Virus record (IMG/VR): IMGVR_UViG_3300010354_000379
Span: 1-30,281 of that record
Source of the DNA: a virus
Direction: 5' to 3' (one strand)
DNA length: 30,281 nt
Numbering within the stretch: the stretch's first letter is position 1; every line of letters starts with the position of its first letter. Positions 6,174 through 13,056 of the stretch are shown piece after piece. Both the position numbers and the translations under genes were made by a program. The notes beneath the pieces are model-generated. The model worked only from the letters and a program-made list of their open reading frames with translations, made no database searches and was not told the origin of the DNA.

Positions 6174-6673
6174 CCATGATGAAATCAGATCGGTCTACGT
6201 TTTATAATAAGTTCCGTAAAACATTTATGGAAATAAACGAGCCGATCTATAATACAACAGAGTTGCAAGATACCGTCAATGAACACATGATAGAAAAGGC
6301 TAATAACGCATTTAACGAGTTACATTGGTACGCTCAAGGGGTGTTTAGGCTTTATGCTGACAACGGAAATATATCAGAGTTAAGCAGAGAAACTAAAATA
6401 CCTTACAGATCACTTTCCAAAACAATAGCAGATACTAAACAAAAATTAAAGAAAGCTTTGAAAACAGATAACAACCAACCCAAGCTAATCGGAAACTATG
6501 TTTATGCCGATTTAAGCATATTGATAGACGTAAACAAAGATACAACCCCTGAAGAAATGGCTGATATATTAGCTGATTTGCAGGAGTATATTACCCAAAG
6601 AATACAGGGTAAAATTAAAAATCAAGCCTTGATACGTGAAATTAAATCACTAAAAATAAAACGAATAATATGA
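6155..6673 (+). CDS. Sigma-like protein, C-terminal part (region 4-like HTH)
   Basis: 172 residues if started at TTG 6155; ATG 6167 is the alternative. The segment HWYAQGVFRLYADNGNISEL followed by SRETKIPYRSLSKTI and a Lys-rich helix resembles sigma region 4: a helix, a G-N-I-S turn and a recognition helix. A C-terminal extension (about residues 115-172, including PEEMADILADLQEYI) is not recognised. Joined to the preceding frame by a -1 shift near 6152 it would give about 240 residues, a normal size for a small sigma-like factor. It could direct phage transcription. It overlaps the following gene by four bases. Confidence 0.5.
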   Translation: MVKTMLTMMKSDRSTFYNKFRKTFMEINEPIYNTTELQDTVNEHMIEKANNAFNELHWYAQGVFRLYADNGNISELSRETKIPYRSLSKTIADTKQKLKKALKTDNNQPKLIGNYVYADLSILIDVNKDTTPEEMADILADLQEYITQRIQGKIKNQALIREIKSLKIKRII

Positions 6674-6936
6674 TAATGTTTAAAACCATTTTAGCCACGC
6701 TCTTGATTGTTTTCTATTTCATTGAAATGGCACGCATACCCGAAAAAGTTAAGGTGCTAAATAGAAAGCCTTTTAATTGCACTATGTGTTTATCGGTTTA
6801 TGTTGCCATTGGATTATATTTCTGTCCTATATGGGTAATAAATTTATTACTTGTCGCTTTTCTTTCAGGAGTATTCGCACCTTTTTTCAGAGCCTTTTTT
6901 AATAACATCTTTAAAAAACTAAATTACGGATCATGA
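6670..6936 (+). CDS. Small membrane protein with CxxC
   Basis: An 88-residue protein with an N-terminal hydrophobic helix (FKTILATLLIVFYFI), a short basic loop, FNCTMCLSVYVAIGLYF carrying a CxxC at the edge of the second helix, and a third hydrophobic segment (WVINLLLVAFLSGVFAPFF). It is predicted to span the inner membrane two or three times. Starts at 6670 and 6676 are both possible. Small membrane proteins of this kind are common in Bacteroidota phages. Function is unknown, and a holin role cannot be excluded, though no endolysin lies nearby. Confidence 0.55.
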   Translation: MIMFKTILATLLIVFYFIEMARIPEKVKVLNRKPFNCTMCLSVYVAIGLYFCPIWVINLLLVAFLSGVFAPFFRAFFNNIFKKLNYGS

Positions 6937-7154
6937 AATCGCAACCCTTTAATAATCGTGAAAAGTTAAACCACAGAATCAATGCATTTGTAGTTACAGA
7001 AAGCCTAAAAAATAAATTAATACAGATATCCGAATTAGAAGATATCATGATCCATCAAACGGTTCGCAAACTTTTAGATATCGCAACTACCCAGTACTTT
7101 GAAAACCCCGACTTTAAATTCACCAAACGCAATAACTTTTTAGATTTACAATAA
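6933..7154 (+). CDS. Small putative ribbon-helix-helix-type protein
   Basis: A 73-residue protein. HRINAFVVTESLKNKLIQIS, then EDIMIHQTVRKLLDIAT, has the strand-helix-helix order of Arc/MetJ-type ribbon-helix-helix proteins, with the alternating RINAFVV strand at about residues 16-22. The tail is basic. It overlaps the membrane protein gene by four bases (ATGA). The DNA-binding assignment is only from pattern and length. Confidence 0.45.
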   Translation: MKSQPFNNREKLNHRINAFVVTESLKNKLIQISELEDIMIHQTVRKLLDIATTQYFENPDFKFTKRNNFLDLQ

Positions 7155-7161
7155 CTCAATC

Positions 7162-7461
7162 ATGATTCCGCAAGACCTACAATTCTGTAAAGATTACATC
7201 GTTCATTTAGAAGCCGCAAAGCTTGGCTTCGGTAATATGCCGTTTCATATCCTCGCAGAGTTTGAGGCGATCTATAAACGCAACGTCATGGCAGGCTTTG
7301 TGCTTACATCATGGTGTCAATCCTGTGTATTGGATATGATGAAACGATTGGCTGCATATTACGATTCACTACCAAATGTAGAACCCATTACCCCTAAATC
7401 AGAAACCTTTGTCAACCCGTATGCTGATAAACCTAGACGAGGAAGACCAAAAAAATCATAA
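7162..7461 (+). CDS. Hypothetical protein with C-terminal AT-hook-like motif
   Basis: A 99-residue protein. The N-terminal 70 residues appear helical and include a cysteine-containing segment (TSWCQSCVLDMMKRLAAYYD). A Pro-rich linker follows, and the last residues KPRRGRPKKS match the AT-hook core RGRP with flanking Lys/Arg, which binds the minor groove of AT-rich DNA. The last base of its stop is the first base of the next start (TAATG). Function is unknown; a nucleoid-type or terminase-accessory role is possible. Confidence 0.55.
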   Translation: MIPQDLQFCKDYIVHLEAAKLGFGNMPFHILAEFEAIYKRNVMAGFVLTSWCQSCVLDMMKRLAAYYDSLPNVEPITPKSETFVNPYADKPRRGRPKKS

Positions 7462-8483
7462 TGAAAATATTAGCAATCGGAAGCCGTTTTAGTGGTGTTT
7501 CCTTTCATCGTTTGTTTATGCCGATTTCCTATATGGAAAAGGAATACGCTATGTTAACCGATAAACTAACGGAGGAGGAACTACAAAAAGGATATGACAT
7601 TGTTTTTATCAATAGGCACATTCCAAGTGTAGATGCTGATCAATTGATTGAATGGCGTAAACAATACGGGTTCAAACTGATAGTTGATATTGACGATTAT
7701 TGGTTCTTGGATCAATGGCATATCTTGGTTAAATACTACCCTACGGAAAAGATTATTAGGCATATACAGATAGCAGATGTGGTTACTTGCACAAATGAGT
7801 TTCTATACAACGAAATCAAACTGCTAAACAAAAATGTTTATATATTACCGAATGCCTTACCCTATGGTAAAGAACAATTCAGCGATATAAAACAAGAAAC
7901 ACTTGAAGCTGACGGAAAACTTCGGGTTATATATGCAGGCGGTATAACACATGAAAAGGATATTCAGTTAATCAAAAACCCTTTTAAAAGAATATCAACC
8001 GATCCATATTTAAAAAGTAAACTTCATTTCACGCTTTGCGGATATGAGCCGGAACAAAAACAAACGCATCCAATATGGCATAAAATGATTGATTCTTTTC
8101 TTTGTGGCTTCAAACTAAACGGATACATACGTGCAGCCTTGCCGGTTGATTCTTACATGAACTTCTATAACGAAGCCGATGTGTCAATTGCTCCGCTAGT
8201 TGAATCCAAGTTCAATAGCATGAAATCAAACCTTAAGGTATTAGAAGCAGCAGCAAAAAAACTTTGCATATTAACTTCTAATGTACATCCTTACAAATAC
8301 TGCCCATACGCAATCAAGATCAATAGTCAGCCTGACTGGTATCGTCAAATAAAAAAAATAACTTTTGATGCTATTTATAGAGAGGAGATGGCTGAAGCGA
8401 ATCAAAACTGGTGCTTTGAGAATTTCCATCTTGATAAAATAAACATTGAACGTAAACAAATCTTTCAGTCATGCCTGTCTTAA
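7461..8483 (+). CDS. Glycosyltransferase, GT4-like (GT-B fold)
   Basis: A 340-residue GT-B glycosyltransferase that transfers a sugar from an activated donor. The N-terminal domain starts MKILAIGSRFSGVSFHRL with an early basic His-Arg. VIYAGGITHEKDI (about residues 155-168) is the usual start of the nucleotide-binding C-terminal domain. ADVSIAPLVESKFNSMKSNL followed by KVLEAAA (about 240-265) holds the E-x7-E-type donor site. The length is somewhat short for GT4. It heads a cassette with a beta-helix transferase and a GT2 enzyme. Substrate is unknown; phage uses include modification of host surface glycans, virion proteins or DNA bases. Confidence 0.8.
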   Translation: MKILAIGSRFSGVSFHRLFMPISYMEKEYAMLTDKLTEEELQKGYDIVFINRHIPSVDADQLIEWRKQYGFKLIVDIDDYWFLDQWHILVKYYPTEKIIRHIQIADVVTCTNEFLYNEIKLLNKNVYILPNALPYGKEQFSDIKQETLEADGKLRVIYAGGITHEKDIQLIKNPFKRISTDPYLKSKLHFTLCGYEPEQKQTHPIWHKMIDSFLCGFKLNGYIRAALPVDSYMNFYNEADVSIAPLVESKFNSMKSNLKVLEAAAKKLCILTSNVHPYKYCPYAIKINSQPDWYRQIKKITFDAIYREEMAEANQNWCFENFHLDKINIERKQIFQSCLS

Positions 8484-8695
8484 AATGCTCAAACGGAAAA
8501 TATAGAATCGGATCGGGTTCTTGTATATACGACACAAAAGAAGAAGCGGAAAGAGTATGGGCAGCGATACGTGCAGAGGGTAAATACAAAAGCAAGTTTG
8601 TATCTTGTCGTAACTGCAAAGGTAAATTCTCGGTAACTATAAACCCAAAAGAAAAACATAATAGCTTTTGCCCACATTGTAAAACAGAAAATTAA
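8471..8695 (+). CDS. Small zinc-ribbon protein
   Basis: A 74-residue protein with two parts. The N-terminal half (LKCSNGKYRIGSGSCIYDTK, then EEAERVWAAI) is a pattern repeated in many phage proteins. The C-terminal half carries two Cys pairs, CRNCKGKF and FCPHC, forming a likely zinc ribbon. The start overlaps the GT4 gene by 13 bases and it ends one base before the next start. Role is unknown. Proteins like this sit as small accessory genes near terminase or glycosyltransferase loci. Confidence 0.65.
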   Translation: MPVLKCSNGKYRIGSGSCIYDTKEEAERVWAAIRAEGKYKSKFVSCRNCKGKFSVTINPKEKHNSFCPHCKTEN

Positions 8696-9196
8696 ATGCC
8701 TACAATCCACGAATCAGCACAAATACATACAACGGCAATAATATGCGACAATGTTATTATTGACGAAAACGTTATTATAGGTCCCTACTGCGTCATCGGT
8801 TTACCACCTGAATGGAAAGGATGGGAACACGCAGACAAAGGAGTTTACATAAAAGCAGGAACGAGGCTCACAGGGTTTGTAACTATTGACACGGGGGTAA
8901 ATAAAAAGACAATAGTAGGACGGAACTGCTACCTTCAAAAGCATAGCCATGTATCGCATGACTGCGAGTTAGGAGAAAACGTAACACTAGCGATGGGCGT
9001 AAAGATCGGAGGCAATGTTTTAATCGGGATGAATACAACCATTGGAATGAACGCAAGCATACATCAAAACGTAATGATCCCTGACGGAGTTATGATCGGT
9101 GCAAATGGTTTCGTTGGTAAGCATAGCAAGATTGAACGCTATCATAAATATGCAGGAGTTCCTGTTAAAAGACTTGGACCAAATCAAATCAAATGA
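8696..9196 (+). CDS. Left-handed beta-helix (hexapeptide) acyltransferase-like protein
   Basis: A 166-residue LbH protein of LpxA/acetyltransferase type. It has repeated hexapeptide turns (IIDENVIIGPYCVIG; ELGENVTLAMGVKIGGNVLI; GMNTTIGMNASIHQNVMI; PDGVMIGANGFVG), and the segment HSHVSHDCELG supplies a His-rich site as in LpxA-like enzymes. The C-terminus YHKYAGVPVKRLGPNQI ends the helix. It could acylate an amino sugar made or used by the neighbouring glycosyltransferases. The start follows the zinc-ribbon stop directly and its end overlaps the GT2 start by four bases. Confidence 0.8.
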   Translation: MPTIHESAQIHTTAIICDNVIIDENVIIGPYCVIGLPPEWKGWEHADKGVYIKAGTRLTGFVTIDTGVNKKTIVGRNCYLQKHSHVSHDCELGENVTLAMGVKIGGNVLIGMNTTIGMNASIHQNVMIPDGVMIGANGFVGKHSKIERYHKYAGVPVKRLGPNQIK

Positions 9197-9831
9197 GTGT
9201 AATATATCTTAATTACGATGCACGTGGTCGCTATGACGCTGAAGTAAAGCAATCAATTGCTACTGATAAAATATACGAAGTCAATCGCTTGGGAATATCA
9301 GCGGCAATAAACGAAGGGATGCGATATTGGTTTCAGTACAATAGTGCTGAATATGTTTTTATTTGTGCAAACGATATATTGCTACCTCGTGAATGGAAGG
9401 AGAAATTGATCCATGCCTATCAAAAAATACCGAACACGGGAATGATAGCCGTGTATTGCGTTGAGAACCTACCGCCCGAACAAATGATAAACGGAATCAA
9501 AATACATCCTGAATGGGGTGTATTCGGTGATTGTTTAATTAGTAGACAGGCTTGGGAAAAGATCGGGTATTGGAATACAGAACAAGACCCATATGGAATG
9601 AATGATTCCGACTATTGCTACCGCCTACACAAAGCAGGATTCTTAAACTATTATCTTGGCGGTTTACGTGCCGATCATTTAGGACATGACGTAGGCGACG
9701 GCGGTCAATACCGTAAAATGAAGGATGAAGGATTAAATAAAGCACTGGCAGTTTACAACAAATGGGTACCTATCTATGACGCAGGTCATCTATATTTGCC
9801 ATACGATCAAGCAGGAATTTACATAAAATAA
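9193..9831 (+). CDS. Glycosyltransferase, GT2-like (GT-A fold)
   Basis: A 212-residue GT-A enzyme. YVFICANDILLPREW (about residues 54-68) carries the metal-binding acidic site after the nucleotide-binding strand, with ND in place of the usual DxD. GDCLISRQAWEKIGYW and YGMNDSDYCYRLHKAG (about 132-147) match the acceptor and catalytic region, where D-S-D replaces the common E-D. The protein is short for the family and lacks the first part of the usual Rossmann start. It completes the GT4-LbH-GT2 cassette. The acceptor is unknown. Confidence 0.75.
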   Translation: MSVIYLNYDARGRYDAEVKQSIATDKIYEVNRLGISAAINEGMRYWFQYNSAEYVFICANDILLPREWKEKLIHAYQKIPNTGMIAVYCVENLPPEQMINGIKIHPEWGVFGDCLISRQAWEKIGYWNTEQDPYGMNDSDYCYRLHKAGFLNYYLGGLRADHLGHDVGDGGQYRKMKDEGLNKALAVYNKWVPIYDAGHLYLPYDQAGIYIK

Positions 9832-9835
9832 ATAT

Positions 9836-11002
9836 ATGGAAATCAAAGTCGTATCAATAAAAGATGTAAAGGCTAACCCGAACAATCCTAGAATAATAAA
9901 GGATGATAAGTTTCATAAACTGGTCAAGTCTATTAAAGAGTTTCCTCAAATGCTAAACATACGCCCAATTGTAGTTAATGAGGATATGATTGTGCTTGGA
10001 GGTAATATGCGACTGAAGGCTTGTAAAGAGGCAGGACTTACTGAAGTGCCGATAATCAAAGCAAATGATCTAACCGAAGAACAACAAAAGGAATTTATAA
10101 TAAAAGATAATGTTGGCTTCGGTGAATGGGATTGGGAAGACCTTGCAAACAATTGGAATGCTGAACAACTGAATGAATGGGGATTGGATATACCGGACTT
10201 TAAGCCAATAGAAGCAGAAGCACAGGAGGACGATTACGAAATACCTGAAGAGATAAAAACGGATATTGTACTCGGTGATTTGTTTGAGATTGGACCACAT
10301 CGTTTGCTTTGTGGGGATTCAACCGATAGCGACCAAGTGGCAAAGTTGATGAATGGACAAAAGGCAGATATGGTGTTCACTGACCCACCATATGGAATGA
10401 ATTATCAATCAAATTGGAGAAATAATAAAAGTGAAAATAAATTTGATATTCTTGAAAATGACAATAAATATCTTGATTTTAAACCTATTTTAATTTTATA
10501 TACAAAAGAAAATTCAGCTTGGTTTATTTGGACATCTCACCAAGTTTATCCGATTTGGAGAGATATGTATAAGGATTATTACATAAATACAATAATATGG
10601 AATAAAGGGAAAATGAGCATGGGTGATTTAAGTAGTTATGGTAACAATTATGAGATGGCTTTATTTTGCTCACAAGGTAAACCAAAGCTAAAAGGGGAAG
10701 GAAAAAAAGCAATATGGGAAATTAATGTTGAGGCAGGTTCCGAATATATGCACCCTACACAAAAGCCTATTACACTTTCAGCTTATGCAATTCCAGATTT
10801 TATAAATGATAATGATTTGGTTTTAGATATATTTCTTGGCAGCGGTTCAACAATGGTCGCAGCACATCAGCTAAATCGCAAGTGCTATGGAATGGAACTA
10901 GACCCTAAATATTGTCAAGTTATTGTGGACCGAATGATTAAACTTGATCCTACATTGGAAGTCAAGCGAAACGGCATACCTTATTCTAAAACAGCGAATT
11001 AA
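9836..11002 (+). CDS. ParB-domain DNA methyltransferase (beta-class, N6-A/N4-C)
   Basis: A 388-residue two-domain protein. Residues 1-95 are a ParB/Srx-like N-terminal domain (NPNNPR, VVNEDMIVLGGNMRLKACKE). The remainder is an amino-methyltransferase: GPHRLLCGDST, the catalytic TDPPYG (residues 182-187), HPTQKP (306-311) and the SAM-binding DIFLGSGST (331-339). The DPPY-before-FxGxG order is that of beta-class enzymes. The target-recognition region between them (encoded by about 10411-10620) has roughly 23% GC against 40-43% at the flanks. Such genes often sit just upstream of phage terminase. They can protect DNA from restriction or mark it for packaging. No cognate endonuclease is seen. Confidence 0.9.
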   Translation: MEIKVVSIKDVKANPNNPRIIKDDKFHKLVKSIKEFPQMLNIRPIVVNEDMIVLGGNMRLKACKEAGLTEVPIIKANDLTEEQQKEFIIKDNVGFGEWDWEDLANNWNAEQLNEWGLDIPDFKPIEAEAQEDDYEIPEEIKTDIVLGDLFEIGPHRLLCGDSTDSDQVAKLMNGQKADMVFTDPPYGMNYQSNWRNNKSENKFDILENDNKYLDFKPILILYTKENSAWFIWTSHQVYPIWRDMYKDYYINTIIWNKGKMSMGDLSSYGNNYEMALFCSQGKPKLKGEGKKAIWEINVEAGSEYMHPTQKPITLSAYAIPDFINDNDLVLDIFLGSGSTMVAAHQLNRKCYGMELDPKYCQVIVDRMIKLDPTLEVKRNGIPYSKTAN

Positions 11003-11007
11003 CAGCC

Positions 11008-11376
11008 ATGCCTAATCCAGAGAATGTATTACCGTATAGAATGAAAAAGGGTGAGACTTTAAACCCTAATGGCAGACCTAGAAAGTACGTTAGCCTATTG
11101 AAAGAGCAAGGGTATAAACTATCGGAGATCAACGATACGATACAGACTATGCTTTCAATGGACGTCAGTGAACTGAAGCAGGTTTGGGATAACCCGAAGG
11201 CTACGATACTTGAAAAGACGATAGCGAACGCAATGCGTAAATCATTGGAGAAGGGTAGCCTGTATTCAATTGAAACTTTACTTACCCGTGTATATGGTAA
11301 ACCAAAAGAAACATCTCAAGTACAGACTGATAGCAGGATTGAGGTTGTATTCGTTGATGGGAAAACAATTTTATGA
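11008..11376 (+). CDS. terS: Terminase small subunit-like protein
   Basis: A 122-residue protein. The N-terminal MKKGETLNPNGRPRKY matches the KGxSGNPxGRP motif of DUF5681-type proteins found upstream of large terminases. The central helices and the basic segment are consistent with DNA recognition. The C-terminal GKPKETSQVQ followed by a strand is typical of small terminase proteins of Bacteroidota phages. It overlaps the large subunit gene by four bases (ATGA), which supports coupling. It would bind the packaging site and pass the DNA to the large subunit. The HTH is not obvious, so the call depends partly on position. Confidence 0.7.
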   Translation: MPNPENVLPYRMKKGETLNPNGRPRKYVSLLKEQGYKLSEINDTIQTMLSMDVSELKQVWDNPKATILEKTIANAMRKSLEKGSLYSIETLLTRVYGKPKETSQVQTDSRIEVVFVDGKTIL

Positions 11377-12530
11377 CGATTGAACTGCCGAAGCCACATA
11401 TTAATCAACAGGGAATACTTAATAATTCAAGTAGGTTTAGAGTAGTTTTATGTGGTCGTAGATTTGGCAAGAGTGAACTTTCACAGATAGAATTGATCAA
11501 ACGTGCGTTAACAGGTGAGCAGGTAGCGTATATAACTCCTACCTACAATCTAGCAAAAACATTCTTTGATCGTTTAGCAAAAGCAGTACCTTTTCCTGCA
11601 AACCGCTCCGAACTTAATATGTCTTTTCCGAATAACGGATCGGTCCAATTCTTTACAGGTGAGCGGTTGGATAACCTGCGAGGTCGGAAGTTTAATTTTG
11701 TGATCGTTGATGAGGCTTCGTTTATTCCAGACCTTGAAAATGGTTGGCTTAATTCAATACGACCTACCCTTACCGATTACAAAGGTCATGCTTTATTTCT
11801 ATCCACGCCAAAAGGTAAAAACTATTTCTATTCCCTTTACATGAAAGGAATAAGCGGTGAACCTGATTGGGCATCGTTTAAGTTTAGCACCTACGATAAT
11901 CCGTATATTGATAAAGCAGAGATTGAAGATGCAAGGCGACAGCTACCCGAAGTAGTTTTTGAGCAGGAATACATGGCGAACCCTTCAGAAAATGCGGCCA
12001 ATCCGTTTGGGTATGCTTACATCAAACAATGTACTTTCCCGATATCAATGAACCCACCCGTATGCTATGGAATAGACCTTGCAAAGTCCGTTGACTGGAC
12101 GGTTATAACGGGACTGGATAAAAACGGATCGGTTTGTTATTTTGACCGATTCCAAAAGGATTGGAGGCAAACAAAGGAAACGATTAAAAGCCTTGTTCCT
12201 GCCCCTATCTTGTTAGATAGCACAGGAGTAGGCGACCCGATCTTTGAAGACCTACAAAGGGATAATCTGACCGTTACAGGGTATAAATTCAGTAGTACTA
12301 CAAAGCAACAACTTATGGAAGGATTGGCTTCAGCTATTCAGCAAAGGAAGATAACATTTCCAGAAGGTGTAATAACGGAAGAACTGTTGATCTTTGAATA
12401 TCAATATACTGCACATGGGGTTAAGTACTCAAGTCCACAGGGTTTCCATGATGACTGCGTTATGTCTTTGGCTATGGCGTGGAGGCATTACCAAAACGGG
12501 GTAGGTACGGGTCGCTACTCGTTTGCGTAG
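11373..12530 (+). CDS. terL: Terminase large subunit
   Basis: A 385-residue packaging motor protein with an N-terminal ATPase and a C-terminal nuclease. Walker A is GRRFGKS (residues 28-34), Walker B is FNFVIVDEAS with D113 and E114, and the coupling motif is LFLSTPKG (141-148). The RNase H-like nuclease has its acidic residues at D235 (GIDLAKS), D282 (LLDSTG) and D360/D361 (HDD). All key residues are present. The length is short but normal for this group. It pumps DNA into the prohead through the portal encoded at 22785, a gene unusually far away. A promoter and RNA locus follow its stop. Confidence 0.95.
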   Translation: MTIELPKPHINQQGILNNSSRFRVVLCGRRFGKSELSQIELIKRALTGEQVAYITPTYNLAKTFFDRLAKAVPFPANRSELNMSFPNNGSVQFFTGERLDNLRGRKFNFVIVDEASFIPDLENGWLNSIRPTLTDYKGHALFLSTPKGKNYFYSLYMKGISGEPDWASFKFSTYDNPYIDKAEIEDARRQLPEVVFEQEYMANPSENAANPFGYAYIKQCTFPISMNPPVCYGIDLAKSVDWTVITGLDKNGSVCYFDRFQKDWRQTKETIKSLVPAPILLDSTGVGDPIFEDLQRDNLTVTGYKFSSTTKQQLMEGLASAIQQRKITFPEGVITEELLIFEYQYTAHGVKYSSPQGFHDDCVMSLAMAWRHYQNGVGTGRYSFA

Positions 12531-12562
12531 TATTTACGAATTTGGGAAAATCTTTTTATCTT

Positions 12563-12596
12563 TTTGGGTTACTTTTTAGAATTATTGGTATATTTG
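12563..12596 (+). promoter_or_regulatory. Bacteroidota-type promoter after terL
   Basis: TTTG at 12563-12566, 22 bases, then TATATTTG at 12589-12596, a full match to the -7 consensus TAnnTTTG. The predicted transcription start (about 12603) is at the base of a 9-bp hairpin. It is the only consensus promoter I see upstream of the late genes. Confidence 0.6.
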
Positions 12597-12602
12597 TATG
12601 GT

Positions 12603-12695
12603 CAATCCGAAAGATAGTAGAAGTATGTTTCGGGTTTGATTTAGGAGAACCCTCTTTAATTAAACCTACTTGCTTCTACCAAGTGGGTTTTTTTA
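12603..12695 (+). ncRNA. Candidate short terminated RNA (about 92 nt) with two complementary hairpin loops
   Basis: This is a transcript unit with its own promoter and terminator and no reading frame. Hairpin 1 pairs 12604-12612 (AATCCGAAA) with 12628-12636 (TTTCGGGTT), with a 15-nt loop. The second hairpin is the terminator at 12662-12690. The whole terminator loop CTTCTAC (12673-12679) is the exact reverse complement of GTAGAAG (12617-12623) in loop 1, so the two can form a 7-bp kissing interaction within or between molecules. A competing 5-bp helix GGGTT/AACCC (12632-12636 with 12648-12652) exists. The class is not known to me. It might be a regulatory RNA, a late-transcription leader, or packaging-associated. 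Confidence 0.5.
12662..12694 (+). terminator. Strong intrinsic terminator with loop complementary to upstream hairpin
   Basis: Stem AACCTACTTG with CAAGTGGGTT (10 bp, one G-T; 11 with the A12662-T12690 pair), loop CTTCTAC, followed by a T run through 12694. It terminates transcription from the promoter at 12563. Late genes downstream would need read-through or another promoter. Confidence 0.9.
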
Positions 12696-12712
12696 TTATC
12701 TTTATCGGAAAG

Positions 12713-12985
12713 GCAAACATAGTTTAAGCGTCAATAAACACGATTCGGCTATGTTTTATTAATCGCATAGAATGGGGCGTTGGTAATGCGAGCAGCAGTG
12801 CTAATTTCAGAGGCTGACCAACATAGCTGATACAAGCTATAAAGCGACTGAAACGACCAGTTAAGTATCAAAGTACTGGTTGATCATGAAGGCGGTGAGG
12901 GAACTCAATGCATAATGATTAGGCAAAGCATGGTTAAAAACCTATTAGGGCTAACTGTGCTTTGATCAATCTAACGGTTCAGGAA
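12713..12985 (+). ncRNA. Candidate structured non-coding RNA (GC-rich island, class unknown)
   Basis: This stretch has no plausible gene on either strand. GC over 12761-12960 is 87 of 200 (about 44%), against about 23% before (12541-12600) and 20% after (12961-13056); in an AT-rich phage that points to selected RNA structure. Possible helices: 12715-12722 with 12749-12756 (8 bp), 12779-12784 with 12817-12822, 12823-12828 with 12835-12840, 12856-12861 with 12875-12880, 12896-12899 with 12904-12907 closed by a GGAA (GNRA) loop, and 12878-12886 with 12963-12971. No match to tmRNA, RNase P, tRNA, hammerhead or group I core was recognised. It may instead be the 5' leader of the late operon. Confidence 0.45.
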
Positions 12986-13056
12986 TCTAATGCATAATAA
13001 TATAATCTAACATTGTTAAATAGTTTACTTTTATCTATATAAAATAAAGGTAAATA

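Noticed and set aside
12603-12695. Identification of the short RNA as a phi29-type pRNA
   Set aside because: Only loop complementarity and position are shared. Sequence and size differ, and this phage has a full-length terminase with nuclease, so only an analogy is offered.
12479-12727. An 82-codon + frame from the end of terL into the gap
   Set aside because: It spans the predicted promoter, the short RNA and the terminator. The translation is hydrophobic and repetitive, as expected from T-rich regulatory DNA.
12770-12985. Group I intron, hammerhead or pistol ribozyme, tmRNA, RNase P or tRNA in the non-coding island
   Set aside because: TTTCAGAGGCTGA recalls a group I element and CTGA plus GAAAC recall a hammerhead, but the remaining core sequences and pairings do not fit any of these classes.
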